Source: Pseudomonas rhizoryzae (lineage in GTDB: Bacteria; Pseudomonadota; Gammaproteobacteria; Pseudomonadales; Pseudomonadaceae). From it: DNA of 64,000 bases. The DNA lies in assembly GCF_005250615.1 (NCBI RefSeq), contig NZ_SULM01000005.1, positions 1-64,000 on the forward strand. The letters run 5' to 3'. The notes beneath the pieces are model-generated. The model was not told where the DNA came from. It did not search any database and saw only the letters and a program-made list of their open reading frames with translations. Below are positions 24,736-32,941 of the stretch, piece by piece. How positions within the stretch are numbered: position 1 is the first letter of the stretch; each line of letters opens with the position of its first letter. Made by a program: the position numbers and the translations under genes.

Positions 24736-25331
24736 AGAAGCTGCTCCCGGCGGGCGACGGAGGTGGGGTCGGAGGACCAGAGGGTGAGGACGAAATCGGA
24801 TTCTTCGAGATGACTCAGGCGGTGCAGGCCGGGCAGGGCGGCCAGGCGTTCGTGGACCTGGTCGCCGGTCAGGGAGCAACCGTCGATGGGGTGGCGCCAA
24901 TGACAGCCGAGCAGCACGCCACCCGGCAGCAGCGCGCTGTGGGCGTGGTCCAGCAAGGCAGCTAGACCCTGTTCGCCGAGGTAATAGCCGATCTCGCTGA
25001 TGACGATCAGATCGAAGACGCCCTCGGGCCAGCCACCCGGCAGCAACAGATGGCGCACCTCGACGTGGCGCTGATCGGCCAGGCGCGCACTGGCGGTGGC
25101 CACCGCGGAGACATTGCCGTCACTCACCAGCAGGTGGTCGCAGCGTTCGGCCAGACGGCGGGACAACTCACCGGTGGAGCAACCCGGTTCGTAGCCCTGC
25201 GTGTACCGCCGATGCGGCAGGATGGCCAGGGTCAGATCGCGCTTGCGCGCCTCGTACCAGCGATGGCGATAGTCCCAGGGATCAGCGTTACCGGCGTAGA
25301 GGGTATCGAAGTAGCTCATGGAGACGGTCAC
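24732..25331 (-). CDS. NodS-like SAM-dependent methyltransferase
   Basis: This 199-aa class I methyltransferase begins near SYFDTLYAGNADPWDYRHRWYE, a start typical of NodS-related enzymes. SAM motif I is YEPGCSTGEL and the post-I acidic Asp lies in LLVSDGN. In rhizobia NodS N-methylates the deacetylated amino group of chitooligosaccharides, a useful analogy because a PIG-L deacetylase gene overlaps it directly upstream. Starts at 25331 or 25319 are both possible; 25331 gives an ATGA overlap with the deacetylase gene and is preferred. The real substrate is unknown. Confidence 0.85.
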   Translation of the reverse strand: MTVSMSYFDTLYAGNADPWDYRHRWYEARKRDLTLAILPHRRYTQGYEPGCSTGELSRRLAERCDHLLVSDGNVSAVATASARLADQRHVEVRHLLLPGGWPEGVFDLIVISEIGYYLGEQGLAALLDHAHSALLPGGVLLGCHWRHPIDGCSLTGDQVHERLAALPGLHRLSHLEESDFVLTLWSSDPTSVARREQLL

Positions 25332-26089
25332 GTCAGATAGACCTCCCAGGCACGGGTCAGCCGGGCGACCACCGCCGGTGGCAGGATCGGACCCTGGCCG
25401 GTGCTGGGGTCTTCGCTCAACTGGCTACCGAAGGCATTGACCGCCTGTTTCTTCACTGCCAGAACGTCCTGTTCCAGATTCAGCCGCCGGGCTCGCTCCC
25501 AAGGCACGCGGGGGTCGCCCGGCGTGGCCCAGTGCCAGGTCCAGATCGGCACCTCGATACAGCGGATACCGCGCAGCCGACAGGCTTCGACGGCGGCCCG
25601 ACCGGTCGCCTCGTGGTCGGGATGGCCATCCAGCCGCCAGGTGACGAAGACGATGTCCTGGGGCGTGAGCACCTCGAGCAGTCGTCGCTGCAGGGCTTCT
25701 TCCTGGTCGCTCACCTGGCCATCCGGGATCGCCAGGCGGGTCACGGTGGCACGCTCCAGATGCAGACGGCGCAAGGCTTCGCGGGTTTCCAGCGGACGGG
25801 TGTTGCGCAGCCGGCTCGCCGGCCAGAGGCTTGACTGCGGATGGCTGCCGTCGCCATCGGTCACCGCCACCAGCGCCAGACGGCGCCCGAGTTCGTTTAG
25901 CAGGTAGAGCAGGCCGCCACAGCCGAGGATCTCGTCATCCGGATGGGGGGCGACGATCACGGCGCGATGGCCGAGCGGGACGAGCTGGGCCGCCTCGATC
26001 TCGGGCATGCTGGCAAAGCCACTCCATTGGGCCCAGGCTTCGGGCGAGGTGCCCGCACCCTGGATCTGACGGTCACCTACAGTTGCCAA
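25328..26089 (-). CDS. PIG-L family (LmbE-like) deacetylase
   Basis: This 253-aa zinc-dependent N-deacetylase belongs to the PIG-L/MshB/BshB family. The metal-binding motif is VAPHPDDEILGCGGLL, with the third ligand in DGHPDHEATGRAA. The start is uncertain. A TTG at 26089 lies 7 nt after GGAGGG, overlaps the 3' end of the upstream gene, and keeps an N-terminal GAGTSPEAWAQWSGF segment that looks family-specific. An ATG at 26008 would remove that segment and has a poorly placed ribosome-binding site. It is the second gene of the cassette and probably removes an acetyl group from an N-acetylated sugar. Confidence 0.87.
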   Translation of the reverse strand: MATVGDRQIQGAGTSPEAWAQWSGFASMPEIEAAQLVPLGHRAVIVAPHPDDEILGCGGLLYLLNELGRRLALVAVTDGDGSHPQSSLWPASRLRNTRPLETREALRRLHLERATVTRLAIPDGQVSDQEEALQRRLLEVLTPQDIVFVTWRLDGHPDHEATGRAAVEACRLRGIRCIEVPIWTWHWATPGDPRVPWERARRLNLEQDVLAVKKQAVNAFGSQLSEDPSTGQGPILPPAVVARLTRAWEVYLT

Positions 26090-27126
26090 GGGGCACCCTC
26101 CAGCAGATTGAGATCGCCCAGCACCGCCAGATCGCGCTCGGCATGGCTCTGACGCAGATAGACGGGCAGGTCGGCCATGTGCCGGGCACAGTAGGCATCG
26201 CGGCACAGCGGCGCGGCGCCGAAGGCCCGGCCGGTATGACGCACGACGATTTCCGCGCATTGCTCGACCAGGGCGCGTAGTTGGCAGATGCGGTAGCGCG
26301 CATCGTCCTCGGGATGGCGATCGATCCAGTCGGCCGCCTGGCGCAGCGCGGTGGCGGCGCCGAGCAGGGCGGCATCGACATGGCCCAAGTGGGCCAGGGC
26401 ATGGGGCTCGCGATGGCGCTTGCAGTGCGCCCTCAGGGTGTCGGCGAGGGCTGTCGATGAGCCGAACCAGCAGGCGGCGATGCCACCGCCGCCATGCCAG
26501 AAGCCGGGTCGATGCAGATAGCGACCGGGCGCCCCGACCAGCACGCCAGCGGCCCCGTCGAACACGACATCGACGCTGCCGGTGGCCTGCATGCCGATCG
26601 CCCGCCAGCCGTCCTGGGTGACCTCGACGCCGGGCTGGTTCATTCCCACCGCCACCAGCATGGGATGATCGTCCATCCAGGCGGTGACTAGGGCATGGCT
26701 GACCAGGGAGGCACCCGAGCACCAGGATTTGCGGCCGTGCAGGGTCACCATGCTGTCGACGCTATAACGCACCAGCAGACGCGCATCCGGGGGTTCGGCC
26801 GCCCAGACGCCCCAAAGGCTGTCCGGCGGTGCGGTGAAGCCGTCGAGTTCGGCCAGGATGGCCAGGGCATCGGTATGGCCTTCGTAGAGCTTGACCAGGC
26901 CCAGGTCCAGCTTGGCGACCTGGGCGAGGGCGCGCCAGCGGTCCAGGGTGCGACCCTGGCCAGGCAGTGGCAGGCGGTCGAGGCCGCGCTGATTGAGCGT
27001 CTGGAGGCGTTGCTGCAGCAGTGCGGGAGTGACCTCGTCGTAGGCCCACTCATCCAGGGTGTCCTGAAGGCTATCCAGATTGATCGACATCGGTTCCATC
27101 CCGTGGCTGGCGACGGCGTTGTCCAC
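26077..27126 (-). CDS. Acyl-CoA dehydrogenase-like flavoprotein of the cassette
   Basis: This 349-aa acyl-CoA-dehydrogenase-fold protein has an N-terminal helical domain (about 10-120), a central beta domain around KSWCSGASLVSHALVTAW and IGMQATGSVDVVFDG (about 135-205), and a C-terminal helical domain. It is about 30-40 residues shorter than typical enzymes. The GTG start at 27126 is chosen because AGGAG lies exactly 7 nt upstream; ATGs at 27108 and 27099 are alternatives. It heads the cassette, 79 nt after ligD, and overlaps the deacetylase gene by 13 nt. Substrate unknown; oxidation of a CoA- or carrier-bound chain is possible. Confidence 0.83.
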   Translation of the reverse strand: MDNAVASHGMEPMSINLDSLQDTLDEWAYDEVTPALLQQRLQTLNQRGLDRLPLPGQGRTLDRWRALAQVAKLDLGLVKLYEGHTDALAILAELDGFTAPPDSLWGVWAAEPPDARLLVRYSVDSMVTLHGRKSWCSGASLVSHALVTAWMDDHPMLVAVGMNQPGVEVTQDGWRAIGMQATGSVDVVFDGAAGVLVGAPGRYLHRPGFWHGGGGIAACWFGSSTALADTLRAHCKRHREPHALAHLGHVDAALLGAATALRQAADWIDRHPEDDARYRICQLRALVEQCAEIVVRHTGRAFGAAPLCRDAYCARHMADLPVYLRQSHAERDLAVLGDLNLLEGAPWQL

Positions 27127-27205
27127 GACAACGCTCCTAGTTGCAGACCATGGCGAGCGCCGAGGGGTTTCGCTTGGGCGAGACGTTGGCGACGGCAGGC
27201 ATGCC

Positions 27206-29767
27206 TCAGTCCACACCCAGGCGCTGGCGGCGGGCCCGGGTAAGCCCCTGGCGCACCTTGGCGTAGCCGGCCCAAGGATCGTCCTTGAGCCCTTCGAGGC
27301 GTTGCAGCAGGGTATCGAAGTGCCATTGGTCGCTTCGCTCGAGTCTGGCCAGCTCGCTGCGGGCCACGGGGACGGAAACGCCGAGGTGCGGGCGGGCGCG
27401 CAGCGAGAAGGCGCTGACCGTGGTGGCGCCCTGGCGATTGCGCAGATAGTCGACGAAGATGCGGCCGCGGCGATTCTCCGCACCCATCTTGGCGACGAAG
27501 AGCTTGGGCAGGGTATTGGCCAGGTGCTGGGCCGCGGCCTGGGCGAAGGCCTTGACGGTATCCCAATCCTGGCGGCGATCCAGCGGCACCACCAGGTGCA
27601 GGCCGCGCCCACCGCTGGTCTTGACGAAGGCCTGCAGGTCCAGTTCGTCGAGCAGGGTGAGGGTGAGTTCCGCCGCTTCCACCATGCGTGACCAGGGCAG
27701 GGCGGGATCGGGGTCGAGATCGAGGATGAAACGGTCAGGACGCTCGATGCGGTCGGCGGTGGCGTTCCAGGTATGCAGCTCCACGGTACCCATCTGGGCG
27801 GCGCCGATGAGGGCGTCGCGACTGTCGATGACCATCAGCGGTGCATGACCGGGGTCCAGCGCGGGATCAAGTTCGCGGATGTGGGGGATCGCCAGGGTCT
27901 GCTTGTGCTTCTGGAAGATCTGCTCGCCAGCGATGCCTTCGGGCGTGCGCACCAGGGCCACCGGGCGATCGGCCAGGTGTGGCAGGATCCAGTCCGCGAC
28001 GGCGGCGTAATAGCCAGCCACGTCGAGTTTGCGAGCGCCGCTGGCGTCGTCGATCACCCGCTCCGGGTGGCTGATGCGTACGCCGGCCACCTCGGCGTCC
28101 TTTTGCTTGCCACTCGCCTTGCGCGGAGTACGGTCGGCGCGTTCGGCTTCGCGGGCCGGCGTCGCCGTTTCGAGACCGATCTCGCTGGCCGGCTTGTCGT
28201 CGCGCAGGCCGTGGAAGACGCCCTGGCGCACGATGCGGTCCTGGGTCATCTCGGCATAGGCGATCTCGCATAGCTGCTCGGGCTTGAGCCAGGTCACCTG
28301 CCGATAGGCGGCGCCCTTGGGCGGGTCCACCACCGGAGGCCGGTCGCTGATCAACGGTTGAAACCGCTCATGCAGCTGCTTGAGCTGCGCCGCCGTGAAG
28401 CCGGTGCCGACCTTGCCGGCGTAGTGCAACTCGCCTTGATCATCGTGCAGGGCGACCAGCAGCGCGCCCAGGTGCTGGCGGCCACCCTTGGGCGGGGTAT
28501 AGCCGACGATGATGAATTCCTGACGATGGGCACACTTGAGCTTGATCCAATCCTTGCTGCGCCGGGACCGATAGGGACTGCCGAGTCGTTTGCCGATGAC
28601 CCCTTCCAGGCCCAGCTCGCAGGCGCTGGCCAGGATGCGGTCGGCCGGCACCTCGAAGGCCGCGGAAAAGCGCAGCAGGTCGCTGGCGTTGCGTTCTTCC
28701 AGCAGCTTGCCCAGCAGTTCGCGGCGCTGCTCGACGGGCACCTCGCGCAGATCCGCGCCGTTGAGGTAGGGCAGGTCGAAGAGGTAGTAGGCGATGCGAC
28801 TGTCCTTGGCGGTTTCGAAGGCGTTTTGCAGGGCCTGGAAACTCGACACGCCCTGGGCATCGTTCACCACGATCTCGCCATCCAGCCAGGCGTTCTCCAG
28901 GCCGAGCGCGGCCAGGGCCTTGGCCTGTTCCGGCAAGCGCGCGGTCCAGTCGTTGCCGCTGCGGGTGAAGAGCTGTACCTGGTCGCCCTCCACCCGGGCC
29001 AGCAGGCGGTAGCCGTCGTATTTCACCTCGTAGAGCCAGTCACCGGCAGGAGGGCTATCGACCAGGGTCGCCAGCTCGGCGTCCAGGGTCTCGGGCAGCT
29101 TGGCCTTGCGTGCCTTGGCCGTGCCCTGGCGCTGGGGCGCCTGGGTGGCCTTGGGTTTGGTGGCAGCCTTGGCCTTGCCCTGGCCCCGGTTCAAGCGCGG
29201 CAGGGTCTTGTCGCTCAGGACACTGTCGGGTTCGGCGGCGGTCACCTCGTAGTCCGCGGTATCCCGGGCCTCGTCGTCGCGTTCCTTGATCAGCAGCCAC
29301 TGCGGCTTGTCGCTGTGCCCGCGCAGCCGGGTGCGTACCAGGGTCCAGTGGCCGCGGAGCTTTTCGCCCCTGAGTTCGAACTTGAGCTTGCCGGCGGCAT
29401 AGCCTGCCGCCGCATCGCCGTCGGCCTGCCACTCGCCGCGGTCCCAGACGATGACATCGCCCGCTCCGTACTGCCCCTCGGGAATACTGCCCTCGAAGCT
29501 GCCGTAGGCGAGGGGGTGATCCTCCACCTGCACCGCCAGGCGTTTCTCCCCGGGGTCGAGGCTTGGGCCCTTGGGCACCGCCCAGCTCTTGAGAGTGCCC
29601 TCCAGCTCCAGGCGGAAGTCGTAGTGCAGGCGGCGGGCGTCGTGTTTCTGGATGACGAAAGTCAGGGCGCCCTTGGCCTTGCGGGGGCGGGGATTGTCCT
29701 CGTCGCGGGGTTCGACGGTGATGTCGAAGTTGCGCTTGCGATTGTATTCGCTGGTCGAGCTGGCCAT
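27206..29767 (-). CDS. ligD: ATP-dependent DNA ligase LigD (NHEJ)
   Basis: LigD (853 aa) is the multifunctional end-processing and sealing enzyme of bacterial non-homologous end joining. Domain order is the Pseudomonas one. First comes the 3'-phosphoesterase (about 30-180; HDARRLHYDFRLEL, HPLAYGSFEG). A Lys/Ala/Pro-rich linker (about 190-225) follows. The ligase domain (about 230-530) has its adenylated lysine K249 in EVKYDGYR. The primase-polymerase domain (about 555-850) has the metal motif FILDLDPDP and TSGGRGLHLVVPL. The start MASSTSEYNRKRNFD at 29767 lies 11 nt after the ku stop, so the two form one transcription unit. Confidence 0.96.
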   Translation of the reverse strand: MASSTSEYNRKRNFDITVEPRDEDNPRPRKAKGALTFVIQKHDARRLHYDFRLELEGTLKSWAVPKGPSLDPGEKRLAVQVEDHPLAYGSFEGSIPEGQYGAGDVIVWDRGEWQADGDAAAGYAAGKLKFELRGEKLRGHWTLVRTRLRGHSDKPQWLLIKERDDEARDTADYEVTAAEPDSVLSDKTLPRLNRGQGKAKAATKPKATQAPQRQGTAKARKAKLPETLDAELATLVDSPPAGDWLYEVKYDGYRLLARVEGDQVQLFTRSGNDWTARLPEQAKALAALGLENAWLDGEIVVNDAQGVSSFQALQNAFETAKDSRIAYYLFDLPYLNGADLREVPVEQRRELLGKLLEERNASDLLRFSAAFEVPADRILASACELGLEGVIGKRLGSPYRSRRSKDWIKLKCAHRQEFIIVGYTPPKGGRQHLGALLVALHDDQGELHYAGKVGTGFTAAQLKQLHERFQPLISDRPPVVDPPKGAAYRQVTWLKPEQLCEIAYAEMTQDRIVRQGVFHGLRDDKPASEIGLETATPAREAERADRTPRKASGKQKDAEVAGVRISHPERVIDDASGARKLDVAGYYAAVADWILPHLADRPVALVRTPEGIAGEQIFQKHKQTLAIPHIRELDPALDPGHAPLMVIDSRDALIGAAQMGTVELHTWNATADRIERPDRFILDLDPDPALPWSRMVEAAELTLTLLDELDLQAFVKTSGGRGLHLVVPLDRRQDWDTVKAFAQAAAQHLANTLPKLFVAKMGAENRRGRIFVDYLRNRQGATTVSAFSLRARPHLGVSVPVARSELARLERSDQWHFDTLLQRLEGLKDDPWAGYAKVRQGLTRARRQRLGVD

Positions 29768-29778
29768 GGCGGCGCTCC

Positions 29779-30648
29779 TCACTTGGCCTTGCGGGTGCGG
29801 CTGGCGGTCGAGCTGCGGCGGCGACTGGCGCTCTTAGCCTTGGGTGGCTCCGGGTCCTTGTCCTTGCGCTTGCCGCCCAGGCTGCGGCGCAGCAGTTCGG
29901 TGAGGTCGATGACGTCGGCGCCGCTGTCTTCGGTCGCCGGCTCTTCGGCGACGGCTTCGAGCTTGCCGTCCTTGAGCTTGCGTTCGACCAGGGCCATGAC
30001 GTTGTCCTTGAAGGTGTCGTGGTACTGGGCCGGGTCCCATTGCTCGGTCATGTCCTCCACCAGGCGCTGGGCCATGTCCACCTCCTTCTTGGTCACCTTG
30101 GCGTCCAGGCCTTCCAGACCCACGTCTTCCGCGGAGCGCACCTCGTCGGCCCAGCGCAGGGTGTTCAGCACCAGGGCGTCGCCCAGCGGCATGATCACCG
30201 CCAGGTGCTGCTTGGTATGCATCACCAGGTTGGCCACGCCAACCTTGCCGGCGGCGCTCAGGGTGTCGCGCAGCAGCGCATAGACCTTCTCGCCGTTCTT
30301 GTCCGGTGCCAGGTAGTAGGGCTTCTCGAAGTGCAGGATGGAGATCTCGCGCGCCTCGACGAAGGCGAGGATATCGATGGTGCGGGTGGCCTCCGGGAGC
30401 GCGTTGTGGATCTCCTCGTCGCTGAGCACCACGTACTGCCCCTTGCCATGCTCGACACCCTTGACGATGTGCTCGCTGGGCACCTCCTTGCCGGTGGTCT
30501 TGTTGATGCGCTTGTAGCCCACCTGATCCAGGCTGCGGTCGTCCAGCCAGTCGAAGTCGATGCCCGACTGCCGGGTCGCCGAGACGACCGAGACGGGGAT
30601 GTGCACCAGGCCGAAGCTGACGGCGCCTTTCCAGATCGAGCGTGGCAT
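29779..30648 (-). CDS. ku: Ku protein (NHEJ DNA end-binding)
   Basis: This 289-aa bacterial Ku has the core beta-barrel (about 1-250) starting MPRSIWKGAVSFGLVHIPV. It forms a homodimer that threads onto DNA ends and recruits LigD. The C-terminal 40 residues are a basic Lys/Arg/Ser/Ala tail (RRSLGGKRKDKDPEPPKAKS), as in other Ku proteins. It is 142 bp from the divergent XdhC-like gene; that interval contains GGGGTTCC/GGAACCCC and AGGGGATGTCCCCT dyads. In pseudomonads ku and ligD are typically stationary-phase genes, which fits the stress-carbohydrate genes nearby. Confidence 0.96.
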   Translation of the reverse strand: MPRSIWKGAVSFGLVHIPVSVVSATRQSGIDFDWLDDRSLDQVGYKRINKTTGKEVPSEHIVKGVEHGKGQYVVLSDEEIHNALPEATRTIDILAFVEAREISILHFEKPYYLAPDKNGEKVYALLRDTLSAAGKVGVANLVMHTKQHLAVIMPLGDALVLNTLRWADEVRSAEDVGLEGLDAKVTKKEVDMAQRLVEDMTEQWDPAQYHDTFKDNVMALVERKLKDGKLEAVAEEPATEDSGADVIDLTELLRRSLGGKRKDKDPEPPKAKSASRRRSSTASRTRKAK

Positions 30649-30791
30649 GGGCGTTCTCCAGGCAGGGGATGTCCCCTATGGATAGGCCGGCGATCCATGG
30701 GGTTCCGCCCCGGGGAACCCCGCTCCGTTGTTGGGTTCTACCCCCGAACAGTGATTTTGCCGCCGCAGGCGCAGGGTAGAGGGGAGTAGGC

Positions 30792-31781
30792 GTGGACAGT
30801 GTCGATCAAGAAGTTTTGCGCACGACGGTGGCCTGGCGCCGGGCCGGCCACTGCGTGAGCCTGTTCACCGTGGTCCAGACCTGGGGCAGCTCGCCGCGCC
30901 CGCCCGGCGCCATGCTGGCGCTGCGCGGCGATGGCCAGGTCTGCGGTTCGGTGTCCGGCGGTTGCATCGAGGACGACCTCATCGCCCGGCTGCATGCCGG
31001 CCAGTTCGCTGGTGAGCGGCCCGAGGTGATCACCTATGGCGTCTCGGGGGACGAGGCCGCGCGTTTCGGGCTGCCTTGCGGTGGCACCCTGCGGCTGGTG
31101 CAGGAGCGCGTCGATGACTGGCAGTGGGTGGCGCAGCTACTGGAACGCTGTGACGGCCACGAATTGGCCCTGCGCGAGCTGGACCTGGCGACGGGGGCGG
31201 TGCGCATCACCGCCACGACCCGCGACGAGCCGGTCGCCCTGGACGAACACCGCCTGCGCCTGGTCCACGGACCGCGTTGGCGCCTGCTGTTGATCGGTGC
31301 CGGGCAGCTGTCGCTGTACGTGGCCGACATGGCCGCCATGCTCGATTTCGAGGTGCTGGTCTGCGATCCGCGTGAGGAATTCCGCCTGGGCTGGGAGACG
31401 CGCCAGGCGCGGTTCATCGCCGGTATGCCGGACGACGCCGTGCTGGCGATCCGGCCGGACGAGCGTACCGCCGTGGTGGCCCTGACCCACGATCCGCGGC
31501 TGGATGACCTGGCCTTGCTGACGGCGTTGCAATCCGACGCCTTCTACGTCGGCGCCCTGGGTTCGCTGCGCAACAACGACAAGCGCCGTGAGCGCCTGCT
31601 GCAGCTGGATGTACCCGTCGCCGCGATCAATCGCCTGCACGGCCCCATCGGCCTGCATATCGGCAGCCATACGCCGCCGGAGATCGCCCTTTCGCTGCTG
31701 GCCGAGGTGGTGGCGGTGAAGAATGGCATCGCCCTGACCCAGAAGAAGCGCGCGCTGGTGGCGGTGGAGCAGGTCGCCTGA
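30792..31781 (+). CDS. XdhC-like molybdoenzyme maturation factor
   Basis: This 329-aa XdhC/CoxI-family protein resembles factors (XdhC, PaoD) that bind sulfurated molybdenum cofactor and insert it into xanthine-dehydrogenase-type enzymes. The N-terminal XdhC/CoxI domain has VQTWGSSPRPPGAMLAL and SVSGGCIEDDLIA. The C-terminal Rossmann-like domain has LLIGAGQLSLYVADMA and HDPRLDDLALLTAL. The start is GTG at 30792. The MocA-like gene begins 2 nt after its stop. No molybdoenzyme structural gene is in the window, so its client is elsewhere. Confidence 0.86.
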   Translation: MDSVDQEVLRTTVAWRRAGHCVSLFTVVQTWGSSPRPPGAMLALRGDGQVCGSVSGGCIEDDLIARLHAGQFAGERPEVITYGVSGDEAARFGLPCGGTLRLVQERVDDWQWVAQLLERCDGHELALRELDLATGAVRITATTRDEPVALDEHRLRLVHGPRWRLLLIGAGQLSLYVADMAAMLDFEVLVCDPREEFRLGWETRQARFIAGMPDDAVLAIRPDERTAVVALTHDPRLDDLALLTALQSDAFYVGALGSLRNNDKRRERLLQLDVPVAAINRLHGPIGLHIGSHTPPEIALSLLAEVVAVKNGIALTQKKRALVAVEQVA

Positions 31782-31783
31782 GC

Positions 31784-32941
31784 GTGGCGCCGGTACAGAT
31801 CCTCGTCCTGGCTGCCGGTTCCGGCAGCCGCTTCCGCGCGGCGGGCGGGGGCGACAAGCTGCAGGCGGCGCTACCTGGCTATGCCGAATCTAGCGTCTTG
31901 CAGGCGACCTTCCGCCTCTGGACGACGCTCGGCCTGCCTTGCCTGGCCGTGGTTTCCAGCGCAGCGCCCTGGCGCGCCGCGCTGGCTCGCCAGGAAGGGC
32001 TGCAGGTGCTGAGCCTGCCCACCACGGGGATGGGCGACAGCCTGGCCGCCGCGGTGCGGGCGACGTCCGCTGCTGGGGGCTGGCTGGTGGCCTTGGGTGA
32101 CATGCCCTTCATTCATCCGACGACCGCTCGCCAACTGCTCGAGCTGCAGCGGCCCGACCGTATCGTCGTGCCGGTCCACGCGGGGCGACGCGGGCATCCC
32201 GTGCTCTTTGGTCGGAATTATGCCGCTGCGCTTGGCGAGTTGAGGGGCGACGAAGGAGCGAAACGGCTGCTGCGCGAGGCGTCGGTGCTAGAGCTGGAGG
32301 TCGCCGACGCCGGCATCCAGCTCGACATCGACACCCCGGCCGACCTGGAAAAACCGCCCGCGACCGGCCTCGAACTTCCCCAATTCACCGCTCTTCCAAC
32401 GGGGGTGAAAGCCCTGTGGTGGAAGACGTCCATGAACATCATCGAGTCCATGCTGGACTATCTCAAGACGCGTGAGCTGCAGCTCACCACGGCGGAGTCC
32501 TGCACCGCCGGCAAGGTGGTCGGGCTGTTGTCCGAAGTGCCCGGCAGCGGTAGCTGTATCGAGTCGGGTTACGTCGTCTATTCCCCGGAGGCCAAGCAGC
32601 GCCTGCTGGGGGTGAAGCCGGAGACCATCGAGCGCTACAACCTCACCAGCGAGGAAGTCGCCCGGGAGATGGCCGCTGGTGCCTTGCGCGACAGCCCGGC
32701 CCAGGTGGCCATCGCCAACACCGGGCTGGCCGGGCCGGGCGGCGCTGATGGTATTCCCGAAGGCACCGTCTGTTTCGCCTGGGGCTATCGAGCGGGTGAC
32801 GACATCGTGCTCTATGCTGAGACCCAGCATTTTTCCGGCGACCGCGAAGCCGTCCAACTGGCCGCCGCCCGGCACAGTCTGGCGGGTGTAGTGCCCTATC
32901 ACCAGCGTCTCGAACGCGAACTCAAGGAGAACGCCCGATGA
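31784..32941 (+). CDS. MocA-like nucleotidyltransferase joined in frame to PncC/CinA amidase
   Basis: One uninterrupted 385-codon frame carries two domains. Residues 1-190 resemble MocA/MobA-type cytidylyl- or guanylyltransferases (LAAGSGSRFRAAGGGDKLQ, VALGDMPFIHP, QLDIDTPADLE), which attach a nucleotide to molybdopterin. Residues about 217-385 are a full CinA C-terminal/PncC nicotinamide-nucleotide amidase (TTAESCTAGKVVGLLSEVPG, ANTGLAGPGG). About 25 linker residues have no stop. The frame starts at GTG 31784, 2 nt after the XdhC-like gene, and its stop overlaps the nadE start by 4 nt. Either it is a true fusion or PncC also starts internally at ATG 32432 (GGAAG, 9 nt upstream). Confidence 0.75.
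   Translation: MAPVQILVLAAGSGSRFRAAGGGDKLQAALPGYAESSVLQATFRLWTTLGLPCLAVVSSAAPWRAALARQEGLQVLSLPTTGMGDSLAAAVRATSAAGGWLVALGDMPFIHPTTARQLLELQRPDRIVVPVHAGRRGHPVLFGRNYAAALGELRGDEGAKRLLREASVLELEVADAGIQLDIDTPADLEKPPATGLELPQFTALPTGVKALWWKTSMNIIESMLDYLKTRELQLTTAESCTAGKVVGLLSEVPGSGSCIESGYVVYSPEAKQRLLGVKPETIERYNLTSEEVAREMAAGALRDSPAQVAIANTGLAGPGGADGIPEGTVCFAWGYRAGDDIVLYAETQHFSGDREAVQLAAARHSLAGVVPYHQRLERELKENAR
32432..32941 (+). CDS. pncC: PncC/CinA-family nicotinamide-nucleotide amidase (internal-start reading)
   Basis: Read from ATG 32432 this is a complete 169-aa stand-alone amidase, about the size of E. coli PncC (165 aa). It is predicted to deamidate NMN to nicotinate mononucleotide in the pyridine-nucleotide salvage cycle. 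The active-site region is TTAESCTAGK with GSGSCIESGYVVYSPEAK and GLAGPGGADGIPEGTV. The gene ends with an ATGA overlap into nadE, which makes the final NAD step, so the pairing is functionally sensible. It is an alternative reading of the 3' half of the frame at 31784-32941. Confidence 0.65.
   Translation: MNIIESMLDYLKTRELQLTTAESCTAGKVVGLLSEVPGSGSCIESGYVVYSPEAKQRLLGVKPETIERYNLTSEEVAREMAAGALRDSPAQVAIANTGLAGPGGADGIPEGTVCFAWGYRAGDDIVLYAETQHFSGDREAVQLAAARHSLAGVVPYHQRLERELKENAR

Noticed and set aside
26090-26722. Upstream extension of the PIG-L frame to 26722
   Set aside because: It reads through the acyl-CoA dehydrogenase-like gene in another frame and gives an Arg/Pro-rich sequence. The TTG at 26089 has a good ribosome-binding site.
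28358-30283. A 641-codon plus-strand frame opposite ligD and ku
   Set aside because: Shadow of two well-supported genes; no recognisable motif.
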